Source: Deinococcus malanensis
Lineage (GTDB): Bacteria; Deinococcota; Deinococci; Deinococcales; Deinococcaceae
Assembly (NCBI RefSeq): GCF_014647655.1
Contig: NZ_BMPP01000003.1
Coordinates: forward strand, 186,001 to 250,000
Direction of reading: 5' to 3'
Length of the DNA stretch: 64,000 bases
Part shown: one piece after another, positions 54,769 to 63,780 of the stretch
How the letters are laid out: each line of letters begins with the position of its first letter
How positions within the stretch are numbered: position 1 is the first letter of the stretch
Made by a program: the position numbers and the translations under genes
Notes under the pieces: generated by a model
Databases searched by the model: none
What the model was told of the DNA's origin: nothing
Seen by the model: only the letters and a program-made list of their open reading frames with translations

Positions 54769-55238
54769 GTGAAAAGTGAGTGCCGAAGAACCCTCTTCAC
54801 GACTGACGCACTGTGGACGCCCATCCACGTCGGACATTCCAGCCCCACTCCCAGCGGGGAGGCCGCCGGTGCACCCGGGCGTCATCCTTTTCCGAGGTAG
54901 GTTTCCAGGTCATCCAGAACGCAGTTGGCCGCCAGCATGCCAGTTCCTCGCCGGTATCCAGGACCTCGGCCCGTCTGGGCATTCCGGGTGCACAGCTGCT
55001 GCCCCGCGTGTGAGATGGACCGGCCCGGTGCGGAGGGTGCGCCTACTCATTCCGACTGATCTTCTGCCATCCTCCTCGCACCTTTCTGGTCGTCGAAGGT
55101 CGGTCGGCATGTCCAGGGTGGATGGAGACCCAGCGTGGGAACCGGGTACTCATGCTGGATCCAGCAGGTGGCCCTGCCCTGCCACCGAAATCCTGTTCGC
55201 CCTGCCCGTTGTGGGACGCGCTGACCTGAACCCAGGAG
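54769..55238. other. Stretch without intact gene
   Basis: About 470 bases between the ars promoter and the ABC ATPase remnant. Open frames on both strands give Arg/Pro-rich translations. One minus frame near 54895-54960 reads GMLAANCVLDDLETYLGKG, possibly the tail of a lost enzyme. No family can be named. Confidence 0.35.
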
Positions 55239-55376
55239 CTATCTTGCCAAAGCGTAAGGATTGACGTGTGGTTTGCCAGTGTCGGGGTCGATCAGAAAAT
55301 GTGCCTTCAGGCCGAACACTTCGCGCAACAGACCAGCGTTCAGAATCGCTCCTGGCTCGCCCTGTGCAACACCTCG
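55239..55376 (-). pseudogene. C-terminal tail of an iron-siderophore-type ABC ATPase
   Basis: A minus frame ending at a TAG reads VAQGEPGAILNAGLLREVFG, then LKAHFLIDPDTGKPHVNPYA. This matches the end of FecE/FhuC-type ATPases (LLREVFGL-ahvl-DPxTG-P). The rest of the ATPase is absent; the frame runs back into unrelated sequence before the GDPD gene. It is a remnant of about 43 codons. Confidence 0.6.
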
Positions 55377-55418
55377 GGGTGCTCCAGGCTGCGCCCCCTC
55401 TGGCACTGCACGCACGCA

Positions 55419-56159
55419 CTACAGATCCAGATTCCGAAGCTTCGTGGCCAGATCCACTCGGTCGGTCGTGATCTGGCGGATGTTCATGGTCAGCCAGTAT
55501 GTGAGGTCGGCCTCGCCGTTTACCACCCACACCCCAATCCGGTCAGTTCCGCACCCCAGGACGAACTGCTGCAGATTCCCCTTCAGCAGCGAATGCTCAA
55601 CGGCTACGTAGACGTCAGGGAGCATTTCCACCTGCCTCATGGCCGGCTTAAACCCGCCGGCCCGGTCCAGGGTGCGGTGATCGACCGAGAACAGGACCCT
55701 GGCAGAACGGTCAAGCCGCCGCACATTCTCCAGCACTGCAAAATCGAAGGACGTCAGGATCGCCCGCTGCCCGAGCCCGTACTGGTGGACGGCGCTCAGC
55801 ACCCGCGCTTCCAGGCCAGGATACGGGTGGCCCGCGTGGTCCGACTTGAGCTCGATGTGGACTTCCAGGGAGCTGTTCTGAAACACCTTCAGTACCTGCT
55901 CGAGGCCTGGCAGGCTTTCGGCGCTGTCGTGCAGGCGGATGGACTGAAGTTGCGCGAGGGTTCGCTGAGTGACCGGGCCAGTCCCATAAGTCGTTCGCTC
56001 CAGCGTGGGGTCATGAATCACGACTACCTGATTATCCGCAGTCAGATGGACGTCAAACTCGACCCCGTCAGCGCCAGCTGCCAGGAGTCCGCGAAAGCCT
56101 TCGAGGGTGTTCTCGGGCCAGAGGTGACGTGACCCGCGGTGCCCGATAATCAGACTCAT
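55419..56159 (-). CDS. Glycerophosphodiester phosphodiesterase
   Basis: A 246-residue cytoplasmic-type GDPD. The catalytic N-terminal block is IIGHRGSRHLWPENTLEGFR, with HRG and PENT. GVEFDVHLTADNQVVVIHD has the ExD and His. LEVHIELKSD is the next metal-site strand. It cleaves glycerophosphodiesters to glycerol-3-phosphate and an alcohol. No signal peptide. It stands alone on the minus strand. Confidence 0.93.
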   Translation of the reverse strand: MSLIIGHRGSRHLWPENTLEGFRGLLAAGADGVEFDVHLTADNQVVVIHDPTLERTTYGTGPVTQRTLAQLQSIRLHDSAESLPGLEQVLKVFQNSSLEVHIELKSDHAGHPYPGLEARVLSAVHQYGLGQRAILTSFDFAVLENVRRLDRSARVLFSVDHRTLDRAGGFKPAMRQVEMLPDVYVAVEHSLLKGNLQQFVLGCGTDRIGVWVVNGEADLTYWLTMNIRQITTDRVDLATKLRNLDL

Positions 56160-56759
56160 GCGATGACTGTGGCATGCATGCTGCCCGGAAGTTGGACCCG
56201 GCAGTGGGTTTTCACCCCGGATGGCTCCCGATCATCCTGTAAGGGCAGGTACATGGGCTCACGACAAGCGGAGCCGGGATCGTAATGTTCAATCTCCCCC
56301 ACTGCGCCTGTAACAGGCATCCGGCTGAAAAACTTCAAGGTTCGGCCCTGGATGCGCCAGCATAGGGCTAGCGGCCTCACTGGGCTTCATGAGTGAAGCA
56401 GCGCCCGTGTCCCTTCCGGCACGTGATGCCGGCCAGCTCAGCCATTGAACGAATCCTCCACCGTGATCAGTAACCTGGCGCAGTTGCTGAGCCTTTCAGG
56501 TTCTGGCTGTCCCGCAGCCGCCTTCGAGTGACTTTTCGCGGGCGGACCACTTGCATCGGGGACCTGATGCGGTTCGATAAGGGCCGTATAGGTAAGGGGC
56601 AGGTGTCTGGCGCCAGGTCATGGTTCAGGCCCCCCCTTGTTCTGTCGCGCATGTATCCTTTCGTCTATCGCGCATGGCCGACCATTCGAGCTGAACCAGG
56701 GCCGAGGAAGGGCAGAGGCGGCAGTGTTCAGGCCTCTGTGACTCCGTTACGCTGAAGGT
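56160..56759. other. Divergent intergenic region
   Basis: About 600 bases with no supported gene. At its end TACGCT (56748-56753) lies six bases before the next ATG, and TGTTCA (56725-56730) lies 17 bases before that box, giving a possible leaderless promoter for the TfoX-like gene. Nothing else is recognised. Confidence 0.4.
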
Positions 56760-57026
56760 ATGTTTCCTCCCGACACGGCTCAGGTTGGCCTCCTCCCGAA
56801 CCTGGGAGATAAGAGTGCCCGGCTGCTGAGGCATGCCGGCATTCTGACGGTCGGAGATTTGCGCCAGATCGGTCCGGTCGAAGCGTACCGCCGCCTGCTG
56901 GTCATCGGTGAGCAGCCCTCGCTGGTGTTGCTGTGGGCCATGGTTGCCGGGATGCGCGGCGAGCACTGGCTCCACCTTACCGATTACGAAAAACAGGAGC
57001 TCAGGGCGCAGCTTCGTGAGGAATGA
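56760..57026 (+). CDS. TfoX C-terminal domain-like protein
   Basis: An 88-residue protein. LLPNLGDKSARLLRHAGILT and VGDLRQIGPVEAYRRLLVIG form the helix-hairpin-helix-type TfoX C-terminal domain, and LLWAMVAGMRGEHWLHLTD completes it. The N-terminal TfoX domain is not present, as in many stand-alone members. In some bacteria TfoX regulates competence; a role in DNA uptake here is only inference. The promoter seems leaderless (TACGCT six bases before ATG), though GAAGGT before the ATG may also bind ribosomes. Confidence 0.8.
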   Translation: MFPPDTAQVGLLPNLGDKSARLLRHAGILTVGDLRQIGPVEAYRRLLVIGEQPSLVLLWAMVAGMRGEHWLHLTDYEKQELRAQLREE

Positions 57027-57156
57027 TTTCTGCCACACCGCTCTGCTCAGCACCTGGCAGCGTACAGATGATGGGGGCGTACGGGTGCGCGGCGCCAGGT
57101 GGCCCAGTACCCACCCCGCTGACCCGGCATATGGAGCAGCAAGGCAAACCTCATTG

Positions 57157-57190
57157 CCGGGTGCGCGCCAGACAGTTGGCGCGCACCCGG
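57157..57190 (+). terminator. Perfect 14-bp hairpin
   Basis: CCGGGTGCGCGCCA pairs with TGGCGCGCACCCGG around the loop GACAGT, 130 bases after the TfoX-like gene. It cuts through an open frame that would otherwise link TfoX-like and glycerate kinase genes. Confidence 0.7.
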
Positions 57191-57250
57191 CGCAGCCTGC
57201 TGTGTCTGTCCCGGGCTCACCGGGTGGCAACATCGGGAACCGAAGAGGAC

Positions 57251-57457
57251 ATGCAACTGCGCACATTCACTAACAACGCTCGGCCGCCAGGCATCAGCCG
57301 CCTGTTGCTGGTGAACCAGACCGGCACGCAGGAGCCGAGCGGCGCGGACTGGACACAGGCCCCCCTTCCTCCTGACCCATCCTGTCTCGCCAGTGAATTG
57401 ACGCTGCGGACCCAGGAACAGGCCGACCGCCCTGATACCGACGGACGGTTCATATGA
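57251..57457 (+). CDS. Possible small protein (68 aa) before glycerate kinase
   Basis: A frame starting MQLRTFTNNARPPGISRLLL overlaps the glycerate kinase ATG by four bases, and GAAGAGG lies three bases before its ATG. It has no known domain and no hydrophobic segment. The overlap supports it, the Pro/Gln-rich tail does not. Confidence 0.25.
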   Translation: MQLRTFTNNARPPGISRLLLVNQTGTQEPSGADWTQAPLPPDPSCLASELTLRTQEQADRPDTDGRFI

Positions 57458-58719
57458 CCACCATCATCCCATCTCCTCGATCCGTCTTACTGCGCGCCTT
57501 CCATACTGCTGTACAGGGCGGGCATCCGGCCCGGGCGCTGCAGGGTGCCGTCCTGCCTGTATGCGGCGGACGCACTGTCATTCTGAGCGCCGGAAAGGCG
57601 GCCATCGGTATGGCACAGATGGTGCGCGCCCGGGTCGAAGGGCCGGTCAGCGGCGTGGTGATAGCGCGGCAATCAGAGTTGCCTCAATCTATCCAGGACC
57701 TGACGGTTCTGGGAAGTACCCACCCAGTTCCGGGGCAAGCCAGCGTGCAGGCAGGGAAAGCGGCGCTCTACGCCGTGCAGGACCTTGGCCCCGACGATCT
57801 GCTGCTGTGCCTGATTTCTGGAGGAGCCTCGTCCCTGATGTGCGCGCCCTGGGGCGTGACGCTGAAGCACAAGGTTCACCTGACGGAAAAACTGTTGCGC
57901 TGCGGGGCCACCATCCACGAGATCAACGCGGTTCGCAAACACCTTTCGCACCTGAAAGGTGGCCGGCTTGCCGCCCGGGCCTTTCCAGCACGGGTGGTCT
58001 CGCTGATCGTGTCGGACGTGGTCGGAGACGACCTGTCCGTAATTGCCAGTGGCCCCACAGCGCCGGACCCGAGTACGTATGGGGATGCGCTGGAGGTGCT
58101 CGACCGGTACGGCATCGTGGCCCCGGAAGTCCGTATACACCTGGAGCGGGGCCACCAGGGCGAGTGGCCGGAGACCCCCAAGCCCGGCGACCCGATCTTC
58201 GAGCATGTTGAAAACCGGGTAATTGCGGGAGGGTCGGCTGCCCTGCGTGCGGCGGCAGGCGACCTTCAAGCGCAGGGCTGGCAGACGCAAATCTGGCAGG
58301 AGGGCGTGACGGGGGATGCGCGGCGAGCCGCCGCCGACCATGCGCACGCCGCCTCCGACCTACCCCCCGGCGCGGCGCTGCTGAGTGGGGGTGAAACGAC
58401 TACGGTGGTCCGGCGGGACGGCGGGCTGGGCGGACGGAACCTGGAATTTCTTCTGAGCCTCGCGCTGGAAGCGCCAGGAATCTATGCCCTGGCCGCAGAC
58501 ACCGACGGAACAGACGGCAGCAGTCCGGCTGCGGGAGCGGTTATCACGCCAGATACGCTCGAGCGTGCCTGGAGCCTGGGCCTGGACGCCCGCAAGTACC
58601 TTGACCGCAGCGACGCTCACACGTTCTTCGAGCGTCTCGGCGACCTGGTATTTACGGGCCCCACCGGGACGAACGTCAACGATTTCCGGTGCATCCTGCG
58701 GGCTTCTGCGGGTTCCTGA
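57454..58719 (+). CDS. Glycerate 2-kinase (GckA/TtuD, MOFRL family)
   Basis: Phosphorylates D-glycerate to 2-phosphoglycerate with ATP. The 421-residue length is typical. Conserved blocks are TVILSAGKAAIGMAQMVRAR near the N-terminus, LLCLISGGASSLMCAPWG, INAVRKHLSHLKGGRLAARA, and in the C-terminal MOFRL domain ALLSGGETTTVVRRDGGLGG and YALAADTDGTDGSSPAAGAV. It would feed glycerate into glycolysis. No other glycerate gene is next to it. Confidence 0.94.
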   Translation: MTTIIPSPRSVLLRAFHTAVQGGHPARALQGAVLPVCGGRTVILSAGKAAIGMAQMVRARVEGPVSGVVIARQSELPQSIQDLTVLGSTHPVPGQASVQAGKAALYAVQDLGPDDLLLCLISGGASSLMCAPWGVTLKHKVHLTEKLLRCGATIHEINAVRKHLSHLKGGRLAARAFPARVVSLIVSDVVGDDLSVIASGPTAPDPSTYGDALEVLDRYGIVAPEVRIHLERGHQGEWPETPKPGDPIFEHVENRVIAGGSAALRAAAGDLQAQGWQTQIWQEGVTGDARRAAADHAHAASDLPPGAALLSGGETTTVVRRDGGLGGRNLEFLLSLALEAPGIYALAADTDGTDGSSPAAGAVITPDTLERAWSLGLDARKYLDRSDAHTFFERLGDLVFTGPTGTNVNDFRCILRASAGS

Positions 58720-59038
58720 GCGCGGAGATCATGTCCCAGCAGCAGCTGCGGCAGCTGGTCCAGCCAGGTTCTCCAGCACCCTGTTCTGATAGACAGGGCC
58801 GGCAATCAGGCGTGCAGAAGGGCACATGGACTTTGCTGCCCTGATCCGGCAACCAACTGACGGTGTAGAAAAAGCCCCCAGTCGCGCTGGGAGCAGGGTT
58901 CCGACTTCACCTGGTCGATGTGGTTGAGGAGGTATCCGAGGCGGACAGTGGGCGGGCTGTCGGTCCGCTCTGGTTCCTGTGGCGGAACGTACTTCTCTGC
59001 AGAACCGGGGGCCCGCCGAGTGGAGATGCCGGCCCCGG
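58720..59038. other. Convergent intergenic region with two hairpins
   Basis: About 320 bases between glycerate kinase (plus) and the malE remnant (minus). It holds two hairpins, listed separately. Any malF/malG genes expected after malE are absent. Confidence 0.5.
58868..58892 (-). terminator. Intrinsic terminator (minus strand)
   Basis: CCCAG/CTGGG stem with a short loop, followed on the minus strand by GGCTTTTTC. The only hairpin in the window with a clear T tract. Confidence 0.7.
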
Positions 59039-59040
59039 TT
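59003..59040 (-). terminator. Hairpin at the end of malE
   Basis: AACCGGGG and CCCCGGTT pair 8 bp, with a GC-rich inner part, at the stop codon of the malE remnant. Confidence 0.45.
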
Positions 59041-59875
59041 ACTTGATGCTGGAGGTAATTTCCTTCAGCGCCACGTCGTGGATGGTCTTGTAGTTGGGGC
59101 TGGCCTTCTGCACGCTCTGGGCCACCGCATTGCCCCATGGCTCCCACACCGCGCCCATCTGCGGAACGTTTGGCATCGGCGTGCCCACTGAAATTGCCTT
59201 GCTGAACCCGGAAATCACCGGATCGGCCTTCAGGGTCGTCCACGCTGCGAAGCTCACCGGAATCCGTCCTCCGGCCCGCGCGAACGAGACCTGCGACGCA
59301 CTGGTGGCCAGCGACCTGGCCAGCATCGACGCCGCCACCCTGTTCTTGCTGTAGGCGTTGATCACCACGCCCTGCACCCCCACGAAGGGGCTCCACCGGC
59401 CACTCGCGCCCGGAGGAGTCGGGATGGTCGTGATCCCGAAGTTGATGCCGGCCTTCTTGATGTCCCCATGTCCCACGGTCCAGTCACCAGCATGGCAGCC
59501 GCCCGTCCATGGAGGTGCCCTTGGCCGCGTCGAAGGACACGCCCCCGGGAATCAGCTTGTCCTTGTAGCGCAGGTCATTGAGAAGCGCCGCCGCCTTCTG
59601 GGCTCCGGCGTTGGCGATGCCCACGTCGTTGATGTTCAACGTACCGCCGTTGTTCTTGAAGATGTAGCCGCCATACGCACTGATAACGCCGTAGTTGGCG
59701 TACGCGTCGCTGAGGTCTGTTAGAAAGCCGAACCGGCCGTTACCGGTGTTTTTCTGCGCCGCGCTCATAAAGGCCGCCCAGGTGGTCGGCGCCGTGGGCA
59801 CCAGCTTCTGTTGTAGATCAGCGCGACCGACTCGGCGAACATCGGAATGCTGAACAGCCGTCCCTTGTAGGTCAT
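59039..59875 (-). pseudogene. malE: Broken maltose-type ABC binding protein (MalE)
   Basis: The C-terminal two thirds of a family 1 solute-binding protein. From 59875 one frame reads MTYKGRLFSIPMFAESVALI, then shifts near 59805 into KLVPTAPTTWAAFMSAAQKN and AYANYGVISAYGGYIFKNNG. A second shift near 59480 joins GTSMDGR to GDIKKAGINFGITTIPTPPG. The end includes FVGVQGVVINAYSKNRVAAS and AVAQSVQKASPNYKTIHDVA. The N-terminal part with signal peptide is missing, and no permease follows. The intact protein would carry maltose or maltodextrin. Confidence 0.88.
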
Positions 59876-60358
59876 TGCATATCAGTCTGTTCAACCGGCT
59901 GGTGATCCGGTTAGTGAGGTAAGGAAAGCAGGGTCAACCCGTGCCGGACCAGGGTGCAGCCGGCTGGTAACGGCTGTAGGACAGGACTCAAATGCTCCGT
60001 CAATGATCCGTTTACCGTGAGTTCCCGAGATGTCATGAAAAACCATAGTCGTACAACCAGCCCACAATGCCATCACCTGCAATCTGAACGCCACGCTCCT
60101 GCCAGCACGAGACGTCCTGACCACGGATCCTGTGGCGCAGAGTCGCTAACGGCCAATGGTCCACCCATGTTTGGGGTCGCCGGATTCGTGGCCTTCAGCA
60201 GGTGCAACTGCCGGCCGAAGAGTTGGTCTCAGACCCTCTACCACGCCAGCCGTCGTCCTAAGCAAGCCAGGACAACCTGCAGACCTCTGGGATTACCGGT
60301 CGAAGCTCGTCAAGCTACGTCGTGGTTTACACCCATCAAAGCCCCCTAGTATTGGCGG
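59876..60358. other. Divergent intergenic region
   Basis: About 480 bases without a supported gene. No sequence of the missing malE N-terminus is seen. TAGTAT at its right end serves as a probable -10 for the next gene. Confidence 0.4.
60347..60352 (+). promoter_or_regulatory. -10 box of a leaderless transcript (OmpR-type gene)
   Basis: TAGTAT is exactly six bases before the ATG at 60359; no good ribosome site is present, which agrees with a leaderless message. Confidence 0.55.
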
Positions 60359-61057
60359 ATGCCGACTCATGGCGCTGCTCCAGCCGGCTCCCGGCTCCCG
60401 AAGATCCTGGTCATCGAGGACAGTCCCGGCAGTACCCGGGTGGTCACACAGGTTCTTGAAGAGGCAGGCTTTCAGGCGCTCACTTTCCCAGACGGCGCAG
60501 CAGGCCACTCCGGTGCCCGGGACCATCACCCGGGCATGATCATCGTGGATCTGGGAATACCTGATGATGAAGGTGAGCAGCTGATCCGGGGGCTTCGGGG
60601 CACCAGCCGGGTGCCTCTCCTGGTATTGACAGCAAGCGACGAGGTGGACCGGAAAGTCAGCGTGTTCGCAGCGGGGGCCGACGACCATCTGACGAAACCC
60701 TTTCATGCTGAGGAACTCGTGGCCCGGGTCCACGCGTTGCTGCGCCCCAGGCAGGTGGCTCAGGTCACGTCAGTCGGGCCGCTATCGGTCTCCCCCGCCG
60801 AGCGGCGGTGCTACTACGAAGGCCATGAAGTGGGCCTGTCCGAAAAGGAATTTGACCTCGTGAACCTGCTGGCCACGCATCCAGGGCGGGTCTACACCCG
60901 GGCAGAAATTTCCCAGCGCCTGTTGGACGGCACGTCAGCCGGCAGCAATCTAGTGGACGTGCATATCTCGAACCTGCGAGGGAAGCTCCGGAAACGGGGT
61001 GGCTTCGGCCTCATCCGGACGGTCCGGGGAATCGGGTATTGCCTCAAAGTCCCGTGA
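60359..61057 (+). CDS. OmpR-family response regulator
   Basis: A 232-residue regulator. REC: ILVIEDSPGSTRVVTQVLEE, phosphoacceptor in GMIIVDLGIPDDEGEQLIRG, and Lys in DHLTKPFHAEELVARV. The winged helix has VGLSEKEFDLVNLLATHPGR and LVDVHISNLRGKLRKRGGFG. No cognate kinase gene is adjacent, so it is an orphan within this window. It is convergent with the glycosyltransferase gene. Confidence 0.93.
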   Translation: MPTHGAAPAGSRLPKILVIEDSPGSTRVVTQVLEEAGFQALTFPDGAAGHSGARDHHPGMIIVDLGIPDDEGEQLIRGLRGTSRVPLLVLTASDEVDRKVSVFAAGADDHLTKPFHAEELVARVHALLRPRQVAQVTSVGPLSVSPAERRCYYEGHEVGLSEKEFDLVNLLATHPGRVYTRAEISQRLLDGTSAGSNLVDVHISNLRGKLRKRGGFGLIRTVRGIGYCLKVP

Positions 61058-61138
61058 AACGCACCGCAGTCAGGCGCCAGGACCACCGGGTGATAACCAC
61101 CTGAATCTGGAGGTGAAAATCGGGCGCGGGAGAACTGC

Positions 61139-62545
61139 TCAGAAGCCGCGTGCTCTGATTTTCCGCCGGGTCATGCTGCCCCACTGCCCCCTGCGCCGGC
61201 CCAGCCTGAAAATGGCCAGGAAACGCACCCACGCATGCCACTGCCGGAATCCGAAGTTCTCACCCAGCGCTGTGAGCAGCAGGGCGATGCGGTCAACCGG
61301 CCGACGGAAGTGCACGCGCATAAACAGTTCGATCGACAGTGCCGTCACGCTCACCACAGCTCCATACAGCAGCGCTACCAGAAGAAAGAGCGCCAGAAAC
61401 CTCAGGTCCAGCTGTCCTGTCAGGGCAAGCACGATTACGAACGCGTAACTGAACACCTCGATAATGGGTGCCAGCGCCTCGAACAACAGGAAATATGGGA
61501 GGGCCACCACCCCGATACGGCCATAACGGGGATTGAACCACATCTTGCGGTGGGCCCAGAGCGCCTCCCACAGCCCGCGCTGCCAGCGGTCACGCTGCAC
61601 CCGCAGCAATGAAAACGAATCCGGGCATTGCGTCCAGCACACCGGATCCATGTCGAATTCCACGTCGTAGGGGCGCTTCTGTTCACGCATGTGGCGGTGC
61701 AGCCGCAGGACCAGCTCCATGTCCTCCCCTACCGTCCCGTCCAGGAAGCCCCCTGCTTCCATCACATCGGCGCGCCTGAAAAGGCCGAACGCACCTGAAA
61801 TGATCAGCAGCAGCCCCAGCGAGCTGAATGTAGTACGTCCCGCAAGAAAGGCCCGGGCGTACTCGACGATCTGAACGCGCTCGACCCAGGTGCCCGGCAG
61901 CCGGAGCTCACTTACGCGCCCGTCACGCATGTGGCTGCCGTTCATGATCCGGACGCTGCCACCCGCCGCGAGCAGACGGTCATTCTCGATAAATCGCCGC
62001 GCCAGCCTGAGCAGCGCCTCGGCGTCCAGGAGGCTGTCGGCATCCACCGCGCAGAACAGCGGAAAGGTGGCATAGGTCAGCCCCACGTTCAGCGCGTCGG
62101 CCTTGCCCCCGTTCTCCTTGTCCACGACCAGCAGGTTCGGTACCCGGCGGCTGCGGTAGGCTCCCAGGACAGGCCTGGTTTTCAGCACGCGTGAGGGGTT
62201 ACGCTCGACAGGTTCCAGGTCATAGGCGTCCTTGAGCACCTGCAGCGTGCTGTCCTGGCTGCCGTCGTTAATGACGATGACCTCGAATTCCGGGTAGTGC
62301 AGCGCGAGAAAGGAATCGACCGAGGCGCGGATGGTCTCCTCCTCGCCGTAGGCCGGAACCAGAATCGATACCGGTTTGTAGAACTCCCGGCTGAGCAGTT
62401 CAGATAAGGCGACACTTTGCCGGCGCCGGATATGGCGGCTGAGCTCGCGCGTCGCCACATAGACGGCCACCGCGTAAAACGAGTTCAGGATGGTGAAGTA
62501 CCCCAGAATCAGCACTTCAAAAAGGCCCACGTACGGGATGCTCAT
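61139..62545 (-). CDS. Membrane glycosyltransferase family 2 (processive type)
   Basis: A 468-residue BcsA/HAS-like enzyme. Motifs are SILVPAYGEEETIRASVDSF, VIVINDGSQDSTLQVLKDAY, CAVDADSLLDAEALLRLARR, GTVGEDMELVLRLHRHMRE and the QRDRWQRGLWEALW (QxxRW) motif of processive enzymes. Membrane segments: N-terminal LFEVLILGYFTILNSFYAVA and three or four near the C-terminus. The ATG overlaps the HEAT-repeat gene stop as ATGA. It may make an exopolysaccharide; the product is unknown. Confidence 0.9.
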   Translation of the reverse strand: MSIPYVGLFEVLILGYFTILNSFYAVAVYVATRELSRHIRRRQSVALSELLSREFYKPVSILVPAYGEEETIRASVDSFLALHYPEFEVIVINDGSQDSTLQVLKDAYDLEPVERNPSRVLKTRPVLGAYRSRRVPNLLVVDKENGGKADALNVGLTYATFPLFCAVDADSLLDAEALLRLARRFIENDRLLAAGGSVRIMNGSHMRDGRVSELRLPGTWVERVQIVEYARAFLAGRTTFSSLGLLLIISGAFGLFRRADVMEAGGFLDGTVGEDMELVLRLHRHMREQKRPYDVEFDMDPVCWTQCPDSFSLLRVQRDRWQRGLWEALWAHRKMWFNPRYGRIGVVALPYFLLFEALAPIIEVFSYAFVIVLALTGQLDLRFLALFLLVALLYGAVVSVTALSIELFMRVHFRRPVDRIALLLTALGENFGFRQWHAWVRFLAIFRLGRRRGQWGSMTRRKIRARGF

Positions 62546-63780
62546 GCCTGACCCGCCACCCATGGAGTACGGACATGGACCGTCGAAGGCACCGCTGTGC
62601 CGGTGTGTTCGGTGCTGGCGGAGAGGGCTTCCGTAGCGGCGTCACGGGCGAAGCGGTCCGGGTGACTGCTGCGCGCACGGTGCAGCAGGTTCTGGCCCGC
62701 CGGCGTCTGGCTCAGCCCCTGGGCCGCTGCCCGCCGCACCCACCAGTGCCCGTCGCCCATGAGCACCCACAGCCGCTCCAGAGGACAGGGGGTCAGGTGG
62801 GCCGCCGCCCTGGTGGCCTGGAGCCGGACAAAACTGGTGGGATCGGCCGTAAGGGCAAGCACGACCGCCGCCGCTTCGGCCGGCACCTGACCACTCCGCA
62901 CAAAGACCTTGAGTGCCCCGGCGCGCAGTTCGTCCTGGCCGGCATACAGAAGGCCGGTCACGTCGTCGTGGAGCGCCGAGGAACGCTGACGCGACAGGAC
63001 CTCCAGCGTCGCGACCCGGAGCGCCAGAGTCCCGGTCGTGAGGAGGTTGCGTGCCAGCGGGTGTCCGGCGTCGCCCAGCAGTGTCAGGGCTTCCTGCACC
63101 TGGCCGACACTGAACTGACCGCGGATGATGGCCGTGTGCAGGGCGAGGGTCCGGGTCTGCCGGTCGTCGTGGCCCAGATTCAACCGGCCGACCGAGCGGG
63201 AAAGCGCCAGAAGGGCCAGGGCGCGGATCTCGCGGTGTGGATGCGTCAGCTCGTGGCTCAGGGCGTCCAGGGCGCGGGCCTCGCGCAGGAGGGCGAGTCG
63301 TTCAATGATCTGGGCCCGCGCCACGACCGACAGGTAGGGGCGGGCGAGGGCAGTCAGGTCACGCGCAAGCCAGCCTTCCTGTGCGTACAGATCCTGAAGT
63401 TTATCCGAGTGTTCACCGGTGATGGTGTCCCGGAGTTTGAGAAGGGTCTCCGCGCCCGCCTGATCGAGCGGTTGTGGCAACGGCGTATCATGGTACGCCC
63501 AGGCCAGCAAGGCCTCACTCCACTGGGCTTCACGCAGCTGGCCGTTCCGCTCGCCGCGCTCCTGGGCCGACAGCTGAGCGAACTGCAGACCACTGAGCAC
63601 CGCGCAGCATAGACCGCCGGCCACACAGGTAAACCCCAGCACGGTCGCCACACTCTGGGCCTCCGTTGAGGCGTACCCCCCAAGCAGGGTCACGACAGTC
63701 GCCAGAATCAGAACCGTGAGCGACAGGCTGATGCCCAGCGACAGAATCCCGAAGCCCAGCAGCAGGTGATGCCCCTTCAT
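62542..63780 (-). CDS. Membrane-anchored HEAT-repeat protein
   Basis: A 412-residue protein. Two N-terminal membrane segments, LLLGFGILSLGISLSLTVLI and VATVLGFTCVAGGLCCAVLS, are followed by a helical domain with HEAT-like repeats (HPHREIRALALLALSRSVGR, DELRAGALKVFVRSGQVPAE, TSFVRLQATRAAAHLTPCPL, WWVRRAAAQGLSQTPAGQNL). It probably acts as a scaffold for the co-encoded glycosyltransferase. It overlaps the receiver gene by four bases upstream and the glycosyltransferase downstream. Confidence 0.85.
   Translation of the reverse strand: MKGHHLLLGFGILSLGISLSLTVLILATVVTLLGGYASTEAQSVATVLGFTCVAGGLCCAVLSGLQFAQLSAQERGERNGQLREAQWSEALLAWAYHDTPLPQPLDQAGAETLLKLRDTITGEHSDKLQDLYAQEGWLARDLTALARPYLSVVARAQIIERLALLREARALDALSHELTHPHREIRALALLALSRSVGRLNLGHDDRQTRTLALHTAIIRGQFSVGQVQEALTLLGDAGHPLARNLLTTGTLALRVATLEVLSRQRSSALHDDVTGLLYAGQDELRAGALKVFVRSGQVPAEAAAVVLALTADPTSFVRLQATRAAAHLTPCPLERLWVLMGDGHWWVRRAAAQGLSQTPAGQNLLHRARSSHPDRFARDAATEALSASTEHTGTAVPSTVHVRTPWVAGQA

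Noticed and set aside
57023..57457. 144-codon frame linking the TfoX-like gene and glycerate kinase with ATGA overlaps at both ends
   Set aside because: A perfect 14-bp terminator-like hairpin lies inside it, and the first half is Cys/Arg-rich and unlike protein. Only the last 68 codons were kept as a low-confidence feature.
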